Positions 5,674 through 14,186 of a stretch of DNA of 25,005 bases are shown here, in pieces. The DNA comes from a virus. The stretch's first letter is position 1. Each line of letters starts with the position of its first letter. Both the position numbers and the translations under genes were made by a program. Location: the IMG/VR virus record IMGVR_UViG_3300042924_003830, positions 1 through 25,005 of that record, one strand, 5' to 3'. The notes below the pieces were generated by a model. The model was not told the origin of the DNA. It ran no database searches and saw only the letters and a program-made list of their open reading frames with translations.

Positions 5674-7769
5674 CCTGAGATTTCCAGCCGTATGTATGGG
5701 TTTGGAGGAGGCGGCAGAAATTCAAGGCCCGGAGGGTACTGCGGAAGCAATCCGTTTCGGTTGTGGCTAATGACATAAGACCCAGGCTGCGGCCTGCACA
5801 TCGTGGACGAATTGCAACCAATGCAGCCCGGAGAAAAATGATGAAAGTCTGGAAATGCTAGGTAGTTGTCTCCAGGAGATCCGACGCGAGTTTGGCATTT
5901 CTTTTCACACGATTGGCAGCCAGCCGTGTAGTAGTCGTTGCAGTGCGTGACGGCGGCATAGAACCCGAACCCGCCATAGCTAATGGTGCAGTTCTGAACC
6001 GCACCAGAGGGGCCACCGTTAAGGCCGCGCACCAGCACGATTGAATATGGGTCCGGCTCGACCCACTCTTCGCCGGTCCATGAGCTTGCCGGGTAAACCG
6101 TTGCCTCGATCTCTAGCGGCGCTGTTCCGCCGTCCCGGCAGCAGACGTGCCGCGTCTGAGAACCAGTTAGTTCTGCGAGCGGTGCGTAGTTGCCGCCCGG
6201 TGTCACTGTGAGCGTGACTCCAGATGGAGCGGTCGCTTCAAACGGCAACGGCACGCATTCCTCGTTTTGGCCTGGCGTCCTGAACGCCTCCGCGAAGCAA
6301 GCACCACTGGCAGATGAATAGGGCGCATCGGAGCCCTTGTTCAGGTCCGTGCCGTTCCCGCGATCCCAAACCATGACGCGGGCCGCAGAAGTTGAGTATT
6401 GCACCTCGACTGTCGTGATGCAGCCCTTGTTTAAAAAACGGTGCTGGTAGAGGCACGGATTCAGCGGACCAAACCCGTCGGAAGTGCGACTCGGCCTTCT
6501 TAGGACGACAGATTTCCCGTTCCAGTACGGTCCGCAACAAATCTCGACCCATTCCCACGCCAAATATCCAAAGCCGCCATTGGCAATTTTAAGCCCCGTG
6601 ATCTGGCCGAATGTTGCACTGTTGGGGTTGGTGTTGATGGTCGCGCTGATTGAGGCCCCACCGTAGGTGCCTGCCGCTCTGCCTCGCTGCGCGACAGTAA
6701 CCGTTACCGTCGCGAGCTCAATCGTCGTCGGCCCTGGCAAATAGTAAGCGCCAGCGCTCGTCACTTGGATGAATTCAATCGGGCCGCCTGCTGCGTAATA
6801 TTCACGAAACCAGCCGTCGATAATGTCCTTGTCGTTCGTGTCGAGCTCAAAATCGACAATTGAGCCGCCAGGCCCCACGGTCTTCACAACCCAAGGCGTG
6901 CCGAAATCGCCGCAGTGCGCGACGCCGTTTGTCAGCGTAAACACAAGCTCATCGCCAACCGCGTACCCAGAGCCTGCGTTATTGATCGCAAAGTCGTTGA
7001 GAGCCCACACGGGGCTACCGTCGCAGTTTGAGAAGCCTTGAAACATGACCGGCACCAGTTCCGCACCGGCCCCGGTAGCAGAGTTGACGGAGATGGAAAG
7101 CGATGGCGCAGTTCGCCCGCGCACAAGAAACGCCGACGCGGGTTCAACTTCGACGCCAGGAGCCTCAACGGTAAACGTGATGGTGTCGCTCTCAACCGTG
7201 CCTCCTCCATCAAGCGCCAGCCCCGATAGCACCCAAACGGCCTGGTCGCCCTCCCCAACTTTCTCCAGCGACACGGAAAACTGTTGCGTCCCGCCTGCGC
7301 TGGCGGTCACAGTTGGCTCAAGTCGCTCTGAGATGATTCTCGCGTAGCCTTCCCCGCCGCTCGTCAGCTCCACCGCAGACACAGGCCCAGGGTCGTCGCC
7401 TGGTGCCGTCACTTTGCCAGCCGCGCCGGAGCCGAAATCCGATTCAAAATTCAGAAATGCCAGCGAACCACCCTGCACGCGATCCGCAGGCCAGTTGCTT
7501 ACGCTAACCGTCACGGTGTCGGGCAGGCTTTCGCCCTTGCAGTCCACGCAGGGCAACGAACCGCCGCACTGGCCGCCAACGCACTGGCAGCCGGGAGGGC
7601 AGTCTTCGTTTTTTGCGCATGGGCCAGAGCACGGGCTAGCGCAGCACGGCGAGCAGGTGCTTCCGAGCATGATGCCGATTGGATACATGCCAGCGGCGAA
7701 CGCGAGAATTAGCCACGCCAAGAGCGACGGCGGATCGGCCGAGACGATGGCGGCGAGGAGGTCTAGCAT
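5670..7769 (-). CDS. Large Cys-rich tail or surface protein with GGxGY repeats
   Basis: A 699-residue protein starting at ATG 7769, which overlaps the preceding stop. A start 7 residues earlier is possible but lacks support. Residues 16-36 are a hydrophobic segment (SLLAWLILAFAAGMYPIGIM) followed at once by a cluster of 11 cysteines within residues 39-77, like a small disulfide or metal-bound knot. The remaining part is beta-rich with spaced, similar motifs (GGEGY, NAGSGYAVGD, NGGFGY, GGFGFY), typical of repeated phage fibre or adhesin domains. More cysteines cluster in the C-terminal 130 residues (CQSCEKKC, CIGCN). It follows two tail genes after the tape measure, where receptor-binding proteins lie. 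Adhesion is inferred. Confidence 0.65.
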   Translation of the reverse strand: MLDLLAAIVSADPPSLLAWLILAFAAGMYPIGIMLGSTCSPCCASPCSGPCAKNEDCPPGCQCVGGQCGGSLPCVDCKGESLPDTVTVSVSNWPADRVQGGSLAFLNFESDFGSGAAGKVTAPGDDPGPVSAVELTSGGEGYARIISERLEPTVTASAGGTQQFSVSLEKVGEGDQAVWVLSGLALDGGGTVESDTITFTVEAPGVEVEPASAFLVRGRTAPSLSISVNSATGAGAELVPVMFQGFSNCDGSPVWALNDFAINNAGSGYAVGDELVFTLTNGVAHCGDFGTPWVVKTVGPGGSIVDFELDTNDKDIIDGWFREYYAAGGPIEFIQVTSAGAYYLPGPTTIELATVTVTVAQRGRAAGTYGGASISATINTNPNSATFGQITGLKIANGGFGYLAWEWVEICCGPYWNGKSVVLRRPSRTSDGFGPLNPCLYQHRFLNKGCITTVEVQYSTSAARVMVWDRGNGTDLNKGSDAPYSSASGACFAEAFRTPGQNEECVPLPFEATAPSGVTLTVTPGGNYAPLAELTGSQTRHVCCRDGGTAPLEIEATVYPASSWTGEEWVEPDPYSIVLVRGLNGGPSGAVQNCTISYGGFGFYAAVTHCNDYYTAGCQSCEKKCQTRVGSPGDNYLAFPDFHHFSPGCIGCNSSTMCRPQPGSYVISHNRNGLLPQYPPGLEFLPPPPNPYIRLEISG

Positions 7770-8095
7770 TGGGCGGCGATGAGGAACCAATCGGTGCCAT
7801 CCTTGGCGATGGCGCAGTTACGAGATGACGCTGCCGTGCCGATGGCAGCAAATAAATTTGTCGCGCTCAGCGTGGCGGTCGAGCCGCGCAGCGTCACCGT
7901 TTTTGCGGAGTTGATCGACCACGCGCCGGTGAACGTGGCCATGCGGAAGGTCTTGCGGCTTGCGCCCTGCTGGATCGCATCGAACGACAAGGCCCGCCCG
8001 CGCGTTGGCGTCAGTTCAGCGGCTCGCACCACGTTCGCAATCCGCTCGGCGGATTCGCGCGTGAACTGTACGGCGTCGCGGTCGCTCGGCGTCAT
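7763..8095 (-). CDS. Small tail-module protein, unknown function
   Basis: A 110-residue protein whose ATG 8095 overlaps the previous stop (ATGA). The N-terminal half is helical and polar (FTRESAERIANVVRAAEL). The C-terminal half is beta-like and rich in Thr/Ser/Ala, and includes ATFTGAWSINSAKTVTLRG and DGTDWFLIAAQC. The second half resembles short beta-domains of phage tail fibre or head-decoration proteins. It lies between a putative distal tail protein and the large cysteine-rich protein. No named family recognised. Confidence 0.6.
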   Translation of the reverse strand: MTPSDRDAVQFTRESAERIANVVRAAELTPTRGRALSFDAIQQGASRKTFRMATFTGAWSINSAKTVTLRGSTATLSATNLFAAIGTAASSRNCAIAKDGTDWFLIAAQC

Positions 8096-9021
8096 GTGGG
8101 CGGCATCCCGAAGACCGTTGCGAAACTAGCCTCGGGATTCACGCGGCGATTCAGAACCGTCGCATTCCCGGTCATGTTCAGGCCACCGCTGCCGTTGAGA
8201 CCCACGGGATTCGGCGACGGCACCCATTCGCTATTCTGAAAATCAAACACCATCGCCCGACGTTTCTGCCCGCCGTCGATGAAGTTGAAACCCACATCTG
8301 GCAGCAGGAGGTTGTGGCCGCTCTGGCGGTAGGCCAGCGTGGCCGTCGCCTTCCAGAACTTCACGACCGTGCCGCCGAATTCTTCGTACTCGTATGTCGT
8401 GTCAATACCGGCCACGCGGATCGTGTGGGCGTCGCAGCCGAAGTAGGTGGCGTCGTTCACGCTGTTGTTCGCGGCATACCATCCCGATGGGAACGCGGAA
8501 AAGTTCTTCGTGACCTTCATCAGCACCACGCTCTCGGTGGTCATCAAGCCGGGGTAGAAGTCAAAGGCGGAATTGGTCAGCGGGTGGGTCGTGCCGTTGC
8601 CGCTGCCGGGCGTCCCAGGGTGGAAATACCGCAACGCCGGGAACTCGCCGCTACTTCCCTCAAAACTCCACACGGTGGGGCGCGAGGTCGGCGTCAGGAA
8701 ATCCTCGTCGCGCACGATGCCGTATTCCAGCACCACCTCGACGTGGTACGGCGAGCCCTCGAATCCTTCGTTGATCGAAAACTTCCGCAGCTTCCACGCC
8801 GCAAGCCGTGGGTGCGGCTCACCGAAAATCGCAGAGGACGCGATCACCCCCGTGGTCGTGTTGAAGACGGCGGCCAGGATTTCCAGTTCCGTCGCCGGGT
8901 CGTTTTGAAGCGTGCCGTCGGCGAGAACGCAGACAAGCCGACGCTTGACGATGGCGGGCCTGCCCACCTCGCGCTCAAACGTCTGCGCCAGTTCTTTGGT
9001 CGAAACAACGCTCATGGTCAC
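8092..9021 (-). CDS. Putative distal tail or baseplate protein
   Basis: A 309-residue protein directly after the tape measure gene, in the position of distal tail or baseplate hub proteins in siphoviruses. GTG 9021 overlaps the tape measure TGA (GTGA). ATG 9015 is an equally possible start. The sequence is mixed beta with many aromatic residues and no signal peptide. It includes YHVEVVLEYGIVRDEDFLTP near residue 95 and an acidic YEYEEFGGTVVKFWKATATL beta region near 205. No enzymatic motif was seen. The role comes from gene order only. Confidence 0.6.
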   Translation of the reverse strand: MTMSVVSTKELAQTFEREVGRPAIVKRRLVCVLADGTLQNDPATELEILAAVFNTTTGVIASSAIFGEPHPRLAAWKLRKFSINEGFEGSPYHVEVVLEYGIVRDEDFLTPTSRPTVWSFEGSSGEFPALRYFHPGTPGSGNGTTHPLTNSAFDFYPGLMTTESVVLMKVTKNFSAFPSGWYAANNSVNDATYFGCDAHTIRVAGIDTTYEYEEFGGTVVKFWKATATLAYRQSGHNLLLPDVGFNFIDGGQKRRAMVFDFQNSEWVPSPNPVGLNGSGGLNMTGNATVLNRRVNPEASFATVFGMPPT

Positions 9022-12000
9022 CCCATTCTCGCCGCGCCGACAATCGCTACCGGCTGGTTGAAGTAGTTGGCCGAGGCCCCCGTGATGCCCGCCGCGATAG
9101 AGTTCAGCAACCGCGTCTGGAGCCGGGCCTCGATCAGTGCGGGGTCTTGGGCCTGGGCGGCAACGTCCTGCACGAGCGCTTGCCCCTCGGCGGTGCGAAT
9201 GTCAGCGACGTTCACCGTGGCGTTCGTGGGCCGCGTCAGCGCCTCCATCCGGCGGGCCTGCTCCTCCGCGACGCGGGCACTCTGAGCGAGGGCGGCGTTC
9301 GCACCGGCGTAAGCGTTTTGGAAGCCCGAGAGGAAGGCGTCGTTCTGGCGGGCGACGAGCGATTGGAACTGCTGGGCGGCGCTGCTGCCCTGCTGCAACT
9401 GCTGGGCCTGCTGGCGGTTGGCCTGAACGCGGCCGTCCACGATGCCCTGTTCGATGCGCTTGGCCTGCTCCAGTTGTTTGACCCGCTCCACCCCGGCGCG
9501 AGCATCCTTCAATCGCCCCTTGTCGCGGGCTTCCTCAATCGCCTTCTGCTCGGTCTGAATCCGAGCCTCAAGTGCTTGGATATTGACGGCCGCCTGCTTC
9601 TTGCGTTCCTCAAGTTGCTTGACGGCTTCCAGTTCGGCCTTCTGCCGTTCGTCGATCTTGGAAGCGAGGAAGTCTTCCACCCGCTGGGCTGCGGCGAGCC
9701 GTTGATTGAATAGGTCTTGCTGCCGCTCGACTTCCTTCTGGTACGTCTCGGCGGTGAGGATGCCGTCCTGTGCCTGCTGCTGGGCCTTGGCGATGCCCTG
9801 CTCAAGGGCTTGGGCCGCCAACGCCCCGACGTTGCCGAACTGCTCGGCCTTGCCGATAAGCCCGTCGATGCTCTTGTTCGTGGCTTCAAACGCCTTCGTG
9901 AACCCGTCGCCGAAGCCCTGCTCGACTGCTTGCTGCTGGGTGTCGAGTTTGGCCTGCAACTGGTCGAGTTGTGCGAGCTTGGCCGCAGCGGCGTCGGCGG
10001 CGATGACGTTGCCCGCCTCACGCTGGGTGCGGATTTCCTGCTCCAGCCGCAGCCGCTCGCGGTCCACAACTTCGATGTCCCGCTCCAACTGCGTCGTCGT
10101 GTCGCCCGCCTTGAGCAGTTCGGCCACGCGGTTCTTTTCGTTTTCGAGCGTCCGCTTCTGGAGTTCATCGATCTGCTTGAAACCTTCGATCTGCTTGTCG
10201 TATTCGCCGGTTGCCTTGGCGACTTCCTGCGCGAGCGTCGCGGCGTTTATGCGGCCGTCCTCGAACTGCGCACCGAGGTCGCGGAGTTTGTCTTGGAATT
10301 GTGCGGCGGCGTCGAAGCCAGACTGCCCGAATTGCTGCGCGCCCTCGACGGCCTTGTTGATCTTGTCCTGCAAACCGGCGAGCGTCTTTTCGGCTTCGGC
10401 GTTGATTTGTATTTCGAGTTTGGCGTCTTCCTCCAGGCGGGCCAGTTCGTCCTTGAACGCGGCCCCGGCCTTCTCGGCTTCACGCCGGAAGGTTTCCTCA
10501 TTGAACAGCCCGGCGTCGAGCTTCGCCTTGAGGTCGTCTACCGCCGTCTGGTACTTGAGGGCGGCGTCGAAGCCTGCCTGCCCAAACTGGGCCGACTCGT
10601 TGATGGCAGTGCTGACGCTGCCGGTTATGTCGTCCAGCGTCTTCTGGAGCGTCTTGCTTTCGGCGACCAGCTCTTCAATCGCCCCGCCGCCGTTGACCTC
10701 AACGGTCGCCACGACCGGCTGCTCGATCTCTGGCACGATGCCCAGCCATTCCTCCGCAAACTGGAGAACGCGCTCAATGAAGCCGCCCACTTGGCCGACG
10801 ACGTTTTTGATTGCGTCCCACAACCCACCAAACGCGGCCCCCACCGTCTCGGCAAAACCGCTGATAACGCTGCCAACGCCAGTGAATTCAAGGAACTGGC
10901 TAACCGCTTCGCCGACCACGGTGGCGGCGCGGCCAAGCGTGTCGCCGATAATGCTGCCGAGTCTGGCAAACGCTGCCTCGGCAATGGTGGCGACCCGCGA
11001 CACCACTTCACCGATCTGGGCGAACGTGTCGCGGAACGAACCGGCGACGCCTTCAAACTTGAAGAACTCGCGGAAGCCAATGATTGCGTCGTTGATGCGG
11101 CCCGCGACCGCCGTGACCGCTTGGCTCATCGCGTCGATGACGCCGCTAATCAAGCGGCCTTGAGCGGCGAACGGTTCCAACACCGTGCCGATAAGGTTTC
11201 CGATTGTCGAACCAAACTGCAAAAGCACGTTGCCCGCCAACCCGATAGCACTGGTCAGTGGCGAGAAAATATCCAGCACCGCTCCGATGTTGCGGCCGAA
11301 CGTGGCGATGGCCGACGCCAGCCCGTCGCTCAGGCTTTGCGTGATGCCGATGAACGGCGTCAGCAGTTCATTGCCCACGCCAGACAGCGAAGCCTTCACG
11401 GCGTCAAACGAATCGCCCAACGCCAGCACCCGGCCTACGTCGATCTCGGACAGACGAGCGTTGAAACGGTTGAGCGTTTGCTCGGCGGTGCCAAGATTGT
11501 TGAAGAACGGCAGCAACTCGGCTCCGCTCTTGCCGAAGATCGCCGTGGCGGCGGCGGCACGCTTGGCGGGGTCTTCAATTCCCTGCAGCCGTTCACCGAT
11601 GAGTTTGAGTTGCTGCTCGCTGTCCAGCCCCTCAAGGTCGGTCAGGCTCACGCCCAAACGACCGAGGGCTGCGGTAGCCTGCTTGCTCTCCTCGTCGGCA
11701 CCGGCCAGCGTCTTGAGCAGTCGCGTCATCGCGCCGTTGACCGTATCGAACGATACGCCCGACATTTCGGCCGCCTTCTGCAACGTCTGCATGAAGTTGA
11801 ACGACACGCCGAGTTTGTCGGCAGCGTTTTGCAGTCGCTCCGTTTCGGCTTCCAGCGATGACAAGCCGCTGACCACAGCCGCCGCCGCCGCGCCGATACC
11901 GGCGATGCCAGCCGCCGCAAGCGTCGCCGGGTTCACAACGCTGGCGAGCGATGTGCCGATGCTGGCAAGGCCGCTGGAAAGACCGCCGGAGAACACTCGC

Positions 12001-12791
12001 CCAAGCCCTTCGCCAGCACTGGCAAGGCCAGACAGACGACCGGCGAAGTTGCCAATGGGGCCTGGGATCGCGGACAGTACGCCCGAAAGTTCGTTGAACT
12101 TCAGCCCCACGTCGCCAACCGTTTTGTCGTAGCCCTTCGCTGCCGTCTCGGCTTTCGTGAATGTCTGCGTCGCTTTGGCGACGGCACGGTCAAACGTCTC
12201 TTGGTTGATGCGACCCGCCGCGAGGTGGGCGGTGAGCTGCTGCACCTCTTGGTCGTACAACTCCATCGGAGTCATATTTGCGGCCGTGACCCTCGCAGCC
12301 TCGGCCCGCGCGGCGGCAATCTTCTTTTCTTCCTCGGCCAGACGAGCAGCGTCGCCGCTCAGTTCCGCCCGCGCGCGGGCTGCCGTTTGCTCGGTGATGG
12401 CCCCTCTCTCAACGAGGTCGGCGATCTCCCGCAGCTGGGCGGCACGATCTTCCTCGGCCGTCGTGTACCGCTGGGTGATCTCGATGCCACGCTCAAAGGC
12501 ATCGGCGGCCTGTTGGGCTTCCTCGGTCAGTTGGGCAAACGCCGCCGCGTATTCCTGCGGCCCGACTGCCTTCGACTGCAACTGATCCGCCAGCCGGGCG
12601 AACCGCTCCGCAAACTGCTCCTGCGCACGGGCAGCACCAGCCGAGCTCTCCGTGAACGGGGCGAAGACCTTCGTGGCCCGGTCCACCTGCGCCTGCAAAC
12701 TGTTCAGCGCACGCTCGGCCTGCGTGAGCGACTTCGGGACGCTTGAAGCGTCCGCCGTCACCTTCATCGCAAGTCCGAGAATGTTTGCCAT
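9018..12791 (-). CDS. Tail tape measure protein
   Basis: A 1257-residue protein, the longest in the window, between the tail chaperones and the distal tail genes. Tape measure proteins set tail length and line the tail tube. The N-terminal 230 residues and the region after about residue 700 are long charged coiled coils rich in Ala, Gln, Glu and Lys. Between them lie Gly/Ala-rich hydrophobic segments (AAAGIAGIGAAAAAVVSGL near residue 295) that fit the usual membrane-active parts. A roughly 45-residue module with QFGQ.GFDAA...DGRINAATL-like pattern recurs (coding around 10600, 10340 and 9850, with a related earlier copy near 12220). Start ATG 12791 lies 3 nt after the gpGT stop. Confidence 0.92.
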   Translation of the reverse strand: MANILGLAMKVTADASSVPKSLTQAERALNSLQAQVDRATKVFAPFTESSAGAARAQEQFAERFARLADQLQSKAVGPQEYAAAFAQLTEEAQQAADAFERGIEITQRYTTAEEDRAAQLREIADLVERGAITEQTAARARAELSGDAARLAEEEKKIAAARAEAARVTAANMTPMELYDQEVQQLTAHLAAGRINQETFDRAVAKATQTFTKAETAAKGYDKTVGDVGLKFNELSGVLSAIPGPIGNFAGRLSGLASAGEGLGRVFSGGLSSGLASIGTSLASVVNPATLAAAGIAGIGAAAAAVVSGLSSLEAETERLQNAADKLGVSFNFMQTLQKAAEMSGVSFDTVNGAMTRLLKTLAGADEESKQATAALGRLGVSLTDLEGLDSEQQLKLIGERLQGIEDPAKRAAAATAIFGKSGAELLPFFNNLGTAEQTLNRFNARLSEIDVGRVLALGDSFDAVKASLSGVGNELLTPFIGITQSLSDGLASAIATFGRNIGAVLDIFSPLTSAIGLAGNVLLQFGSTIGNLIGTVLEPFAAQGRLISGVIDAMSQAVTAVAGRINDAIIGFREFFKFEGVAGSFRDTFAQIGEVVSRVATIAEAAFARLGSIIGDTLGRAATVVGEAVSQFLEFTGVGSVISGFAETVGAAFGGLWDAIKNVVGQVGGFIERVLQFAEEWLGIVPEIEQPVVATVEVNGGGAIEELVAESKTLQKTLDDITGSVSTAINESAQFGQAGFDAALKYQTAVDDLKAKLDAGLFNEETFRREAEKAGAAFKDELARLEEDAKLEIQINAEAEKTLAGLQDKINKAVEGAQQFGQSGFDAAAQFQDKLRDLGAQFEDGRINAATLAQEVAKATGEYDKQIEGFKQIDELQKRTLENEKNRVAELLKAGDTTTQLERDIEVVDRERLRLEQEIRTQREAGNVIAADAAAAKLAQLDQLQAKLDTQQQAVEQGFGDGFTKAFEATNKSIDGLIGKAEQFGNVGALAAQALEQGIAKAQQQAQDGILTAETYQKEVERQQDLFNQRLAAAQRVEDFLASKIDERQKAELEAVKQLEERKKQAAVNIQALEARIQTEQKAIEEARDKGRLKDARAGVERVKQLEQAKRIEQGIVDGRVQANRQQAQQLQQGSSAAQQFQSLVARQNDAFLSGFQNAYAGANAALAQSARVAEEQARRMEALTRPTNATVNVADIRTAEGQALVQDVAAQAQDPALIEARLQTRLLNSIAAGITGASANYFNQPVAIVGAARMG

Positions 12792-12794
12792 AAA

Positions 12795-13450
12795 TCACCC
12801 GCCGCCGAATAAGTGCTGCAATTGCTTGATCTGATCCACCATCTGCTGCTCGTGCTGCGGAGGCTTCTCGATTGGGTTGAAGTCGCTGGCCTGCGGAGCC
12901 TTTCCCTTGGCGGAATAGGGGGCAAGCATCGCGCTTACCTCAAGCCCCGTCTGCCGCCACGGATCTGGCAACGCCTGGAAATACCGCGTGTAAGCCATCC
13001 ACTCGGCTAACTCCTGCGAGTCCATCCGAGCGGACAACTCTTTCACGGTCATGCCGAGATGCCCCGCCAACGCGAAGAGAAACCGCCGCGTCGGCGAGAC
13101 GTTCAGCCTTTTCCCAGCTCTTCTACATCGGCCTCCGTCATGTTGTTGTGCTTCAGAGCGGAGTCGAATAGGCGGCCCATCACCGCGCCGCTCTTGTTGG
13201 CCAGCGCCGCCAACTGCTCGCGAGTAAAGAGCAATTCGCCCTTCTCGTTGCAGAGCACGCGGGCGAGGTACTCGGTGCGGAAGTTCTCCACGCCCGTCTC
13301 GCGCTTGCCGATCCAGAGCCGCTCGTAGGCGTCGCGCTCGCCCACGCTCATCACGCGAACGTAAACGTCTCCGCCCCACTCCCTCACCTTGACCTTCAGA
13401 AGGCCGAGGTCGTCCGCTGCCAGGATCTGTTCTGCCGTCAGTGCCGCCAT
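12795..13450 (-). CDS. Tail assembly chaperone gpGT (frameshift product)
   Basis: This product joins the gpG frame (start 13450) to the -1 frame at the GGGAAAA site (13109-13115) and ends at 12795, giving about 218 residues. The extra 104 residues begin RLNVSPTRRFLFALAGHLGM, then TVKELSARMDSQELAEWMAY and a PDPWRQTG segment. This is the usual T-domain pattern (an LG.TV.EL...S..EL.EW.A block) of long-tailed phages. In lambda, gpG and gpGT hold the tape measure while tail tube subunits are added. Order just before the tape measure fits. The frame is open further upstream (to 13379), but that part is a shadow of gpG. Confidence 0.85.
13103..13450 (-). CDS. Tail assembly chaperone gpG
   Basis: A 115-residue protein starting at ATG 13450 (MAALTAEQILAADD), with GAGGA 8-9 nt upstream. 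An in-frame ATG at 13492 would add 14 residues overlapping the upstream gene and is less likely. The pattern (a short acidic helix, beta hairpin VREWGGDVYVRVMSVGERD, then long helices around LFTREQLAALANKS) matches phage tail chaperone proteins of the lambda G/HK97 gp13 type. It ends at TGA 13103 two codons after the slippery heptamer, so most ribosomes make gpG and a fraction continue into gpGT. Confidence 0.85.
   Translation of the reverse strand: MAALTAEQILAADDLGLLKVKVREWGGDVYVRVMSVGERDAYERLWIGKRETGVENFRTEYLARVLCNEKGELLFTREQLAALANKSGAVMGRLFDSALKHNNMTEADVEELGKG
13109..13115 (-). promoter_or_regulatory. Programmed -1 ribosomal frameshift site GGGAAAA
   Basis: In the gpG frame the mRNA reads CTG GGA AAA GGC TGA, so G-GGA-AAA is a canonical X-XXY-YYZ heptamer. 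After a -1 slip the next codons are AGG CTG AAC, which continue into the T domain. The zero-frame stop lies 3 nt downstream. Lambda uses the related GGGAAAG. No downstream stimulating structure was assessed. Confidence 0.9.
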
Positions 13451-13460
13451 GTGTGTGTCC

Positions 13461-13781
13461 TCATTCAGGCGTGATCTTGAACGACAACGCATACCGGGCG
13501 ATGTCGTTTACCTTGCCCGAGAGCTGCACGCGCTCGCAGATAGCTTTCGTGGAGAAGGTCAGCCCGCCACCAGTGATGGCGAGCGTGGCCTTCTTGCCGT
13601 ATTCGGCCAGCGAGACGTTGGCAGTGCTCAGGCACGAAATATCTATAGTGCCAACGTCAAATGCCCAGGTGCTCGCCCGCGCGAGCGGCAGACTGCCGCC
13701 CGCGCTGACCTTGATCTCCACGACCTCGCCGAAGTCCGTGGAGTTCCACGAAGCCGTAACGCCCGTGCATACGTTCGCCAT
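13461..13781 (-). CDS. Tail tube-like protein 2
   Basis: A 106-residue protein with GGAGG 6 nt before ATG 13781. It is mostly beta strand with a single short helical turn, consistent with the phage tail-tube fold: TASWNSTDFGEVVEIKVSAG at the N-terminus and EYGKKATLAITGGGLTFSTK in the middle. It lies between another tail-tube-like gene and the chaperones, where the major tail protein is expected. It could be the tube protein itself or a minor or decorating paralogue. No direct repeat similarity to its neighbour is obvious. Confidence 0.65.
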   Translation of the reverse strand: MANVCTGVTASWNSTDFGEVVEIKVSAGGSLPLARASTWAFDVGTIDISCLSTANVSLAEYGKKATLAITGGGLTFSTKAICERVQLSGKVNDIARYALSFKITPE

Positions 13782-13799
13782 GACGGGCCTCCGTCAGGC

Positions 13800-14183
13800 T
13801 TAGTAGCGGTCCACGCGGAAGGTGACCTGGCCCCGCACCGCGTCGTTCGTCGCAAACGTCAGCGTGGACGAAGCCACGGTGGCGGCAGCGCTGATCGCCG
13901 CCGACCCGCCGACCGTCAGCACGAGCGTTCCGGTTGAGGCGTCCCTGATGATGTTCGTGCCGAGGTAGTCCACCACGACCTCGCGGCCCGTGTCGGTAGC
14001 AGAACCCTTGAGCGGGCGGCTGATGGTCTTCACGCTGTTGCCAGCGGTGATGCCGAGGTGCGACACGTCAATGGTGTCGTCGGCGGACGGGTCGGTGTTG
14101 GTCACGACGATATTCGTGACGGTGAAGGCGGTGCCACCGAAAGAGAAGACGGTCCCGGTTCCATCATGCGGCGTAGCGGCCAT
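13800..14183 (-). CDS. Putative major tail (tube) protein
   Basis: A 127-residue protein with AGGAG ahead of ATG 14183. It is Thr/Val/Ser-rich and beta-stranded, like siphovirus major tail proteins: GTAFTVTNIVVTNTDPSADD, a TIDVSHLG block, then SRPLKGSATDTGREVVVDYL. The phrase T(I/V)DVSHLG..(A/G)...V is common in major tail subunits, where it precedes the long beta-loop. Position after the tail terminator and before the chaperones supports the role. The next gene has a similar size and composition, so which of the two forms the tube is uncertain. Confidence 0.7.
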   Translation of the reverse strand: MAATPHDGTGTVFSFGGTAFTVTNIVVTNTDPSADDTIDVSHLGITAGNSVKTISRPLKGSATDTGREVVVDYLGTNIIRDASTGTLVLTVGGSAAISAAATVASSTLTFATNDAVRGQVTFRVDRY

Positions 14184-14186
14184 CTG

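Noticed and set aside
9717-11861. Long + strand ORF of 714 codons opposite the tape measure gene
   Set aside because: It is the antisense shadow of a GC-rich coiled-coil gene, with no ribosome site or recognisable protein features.
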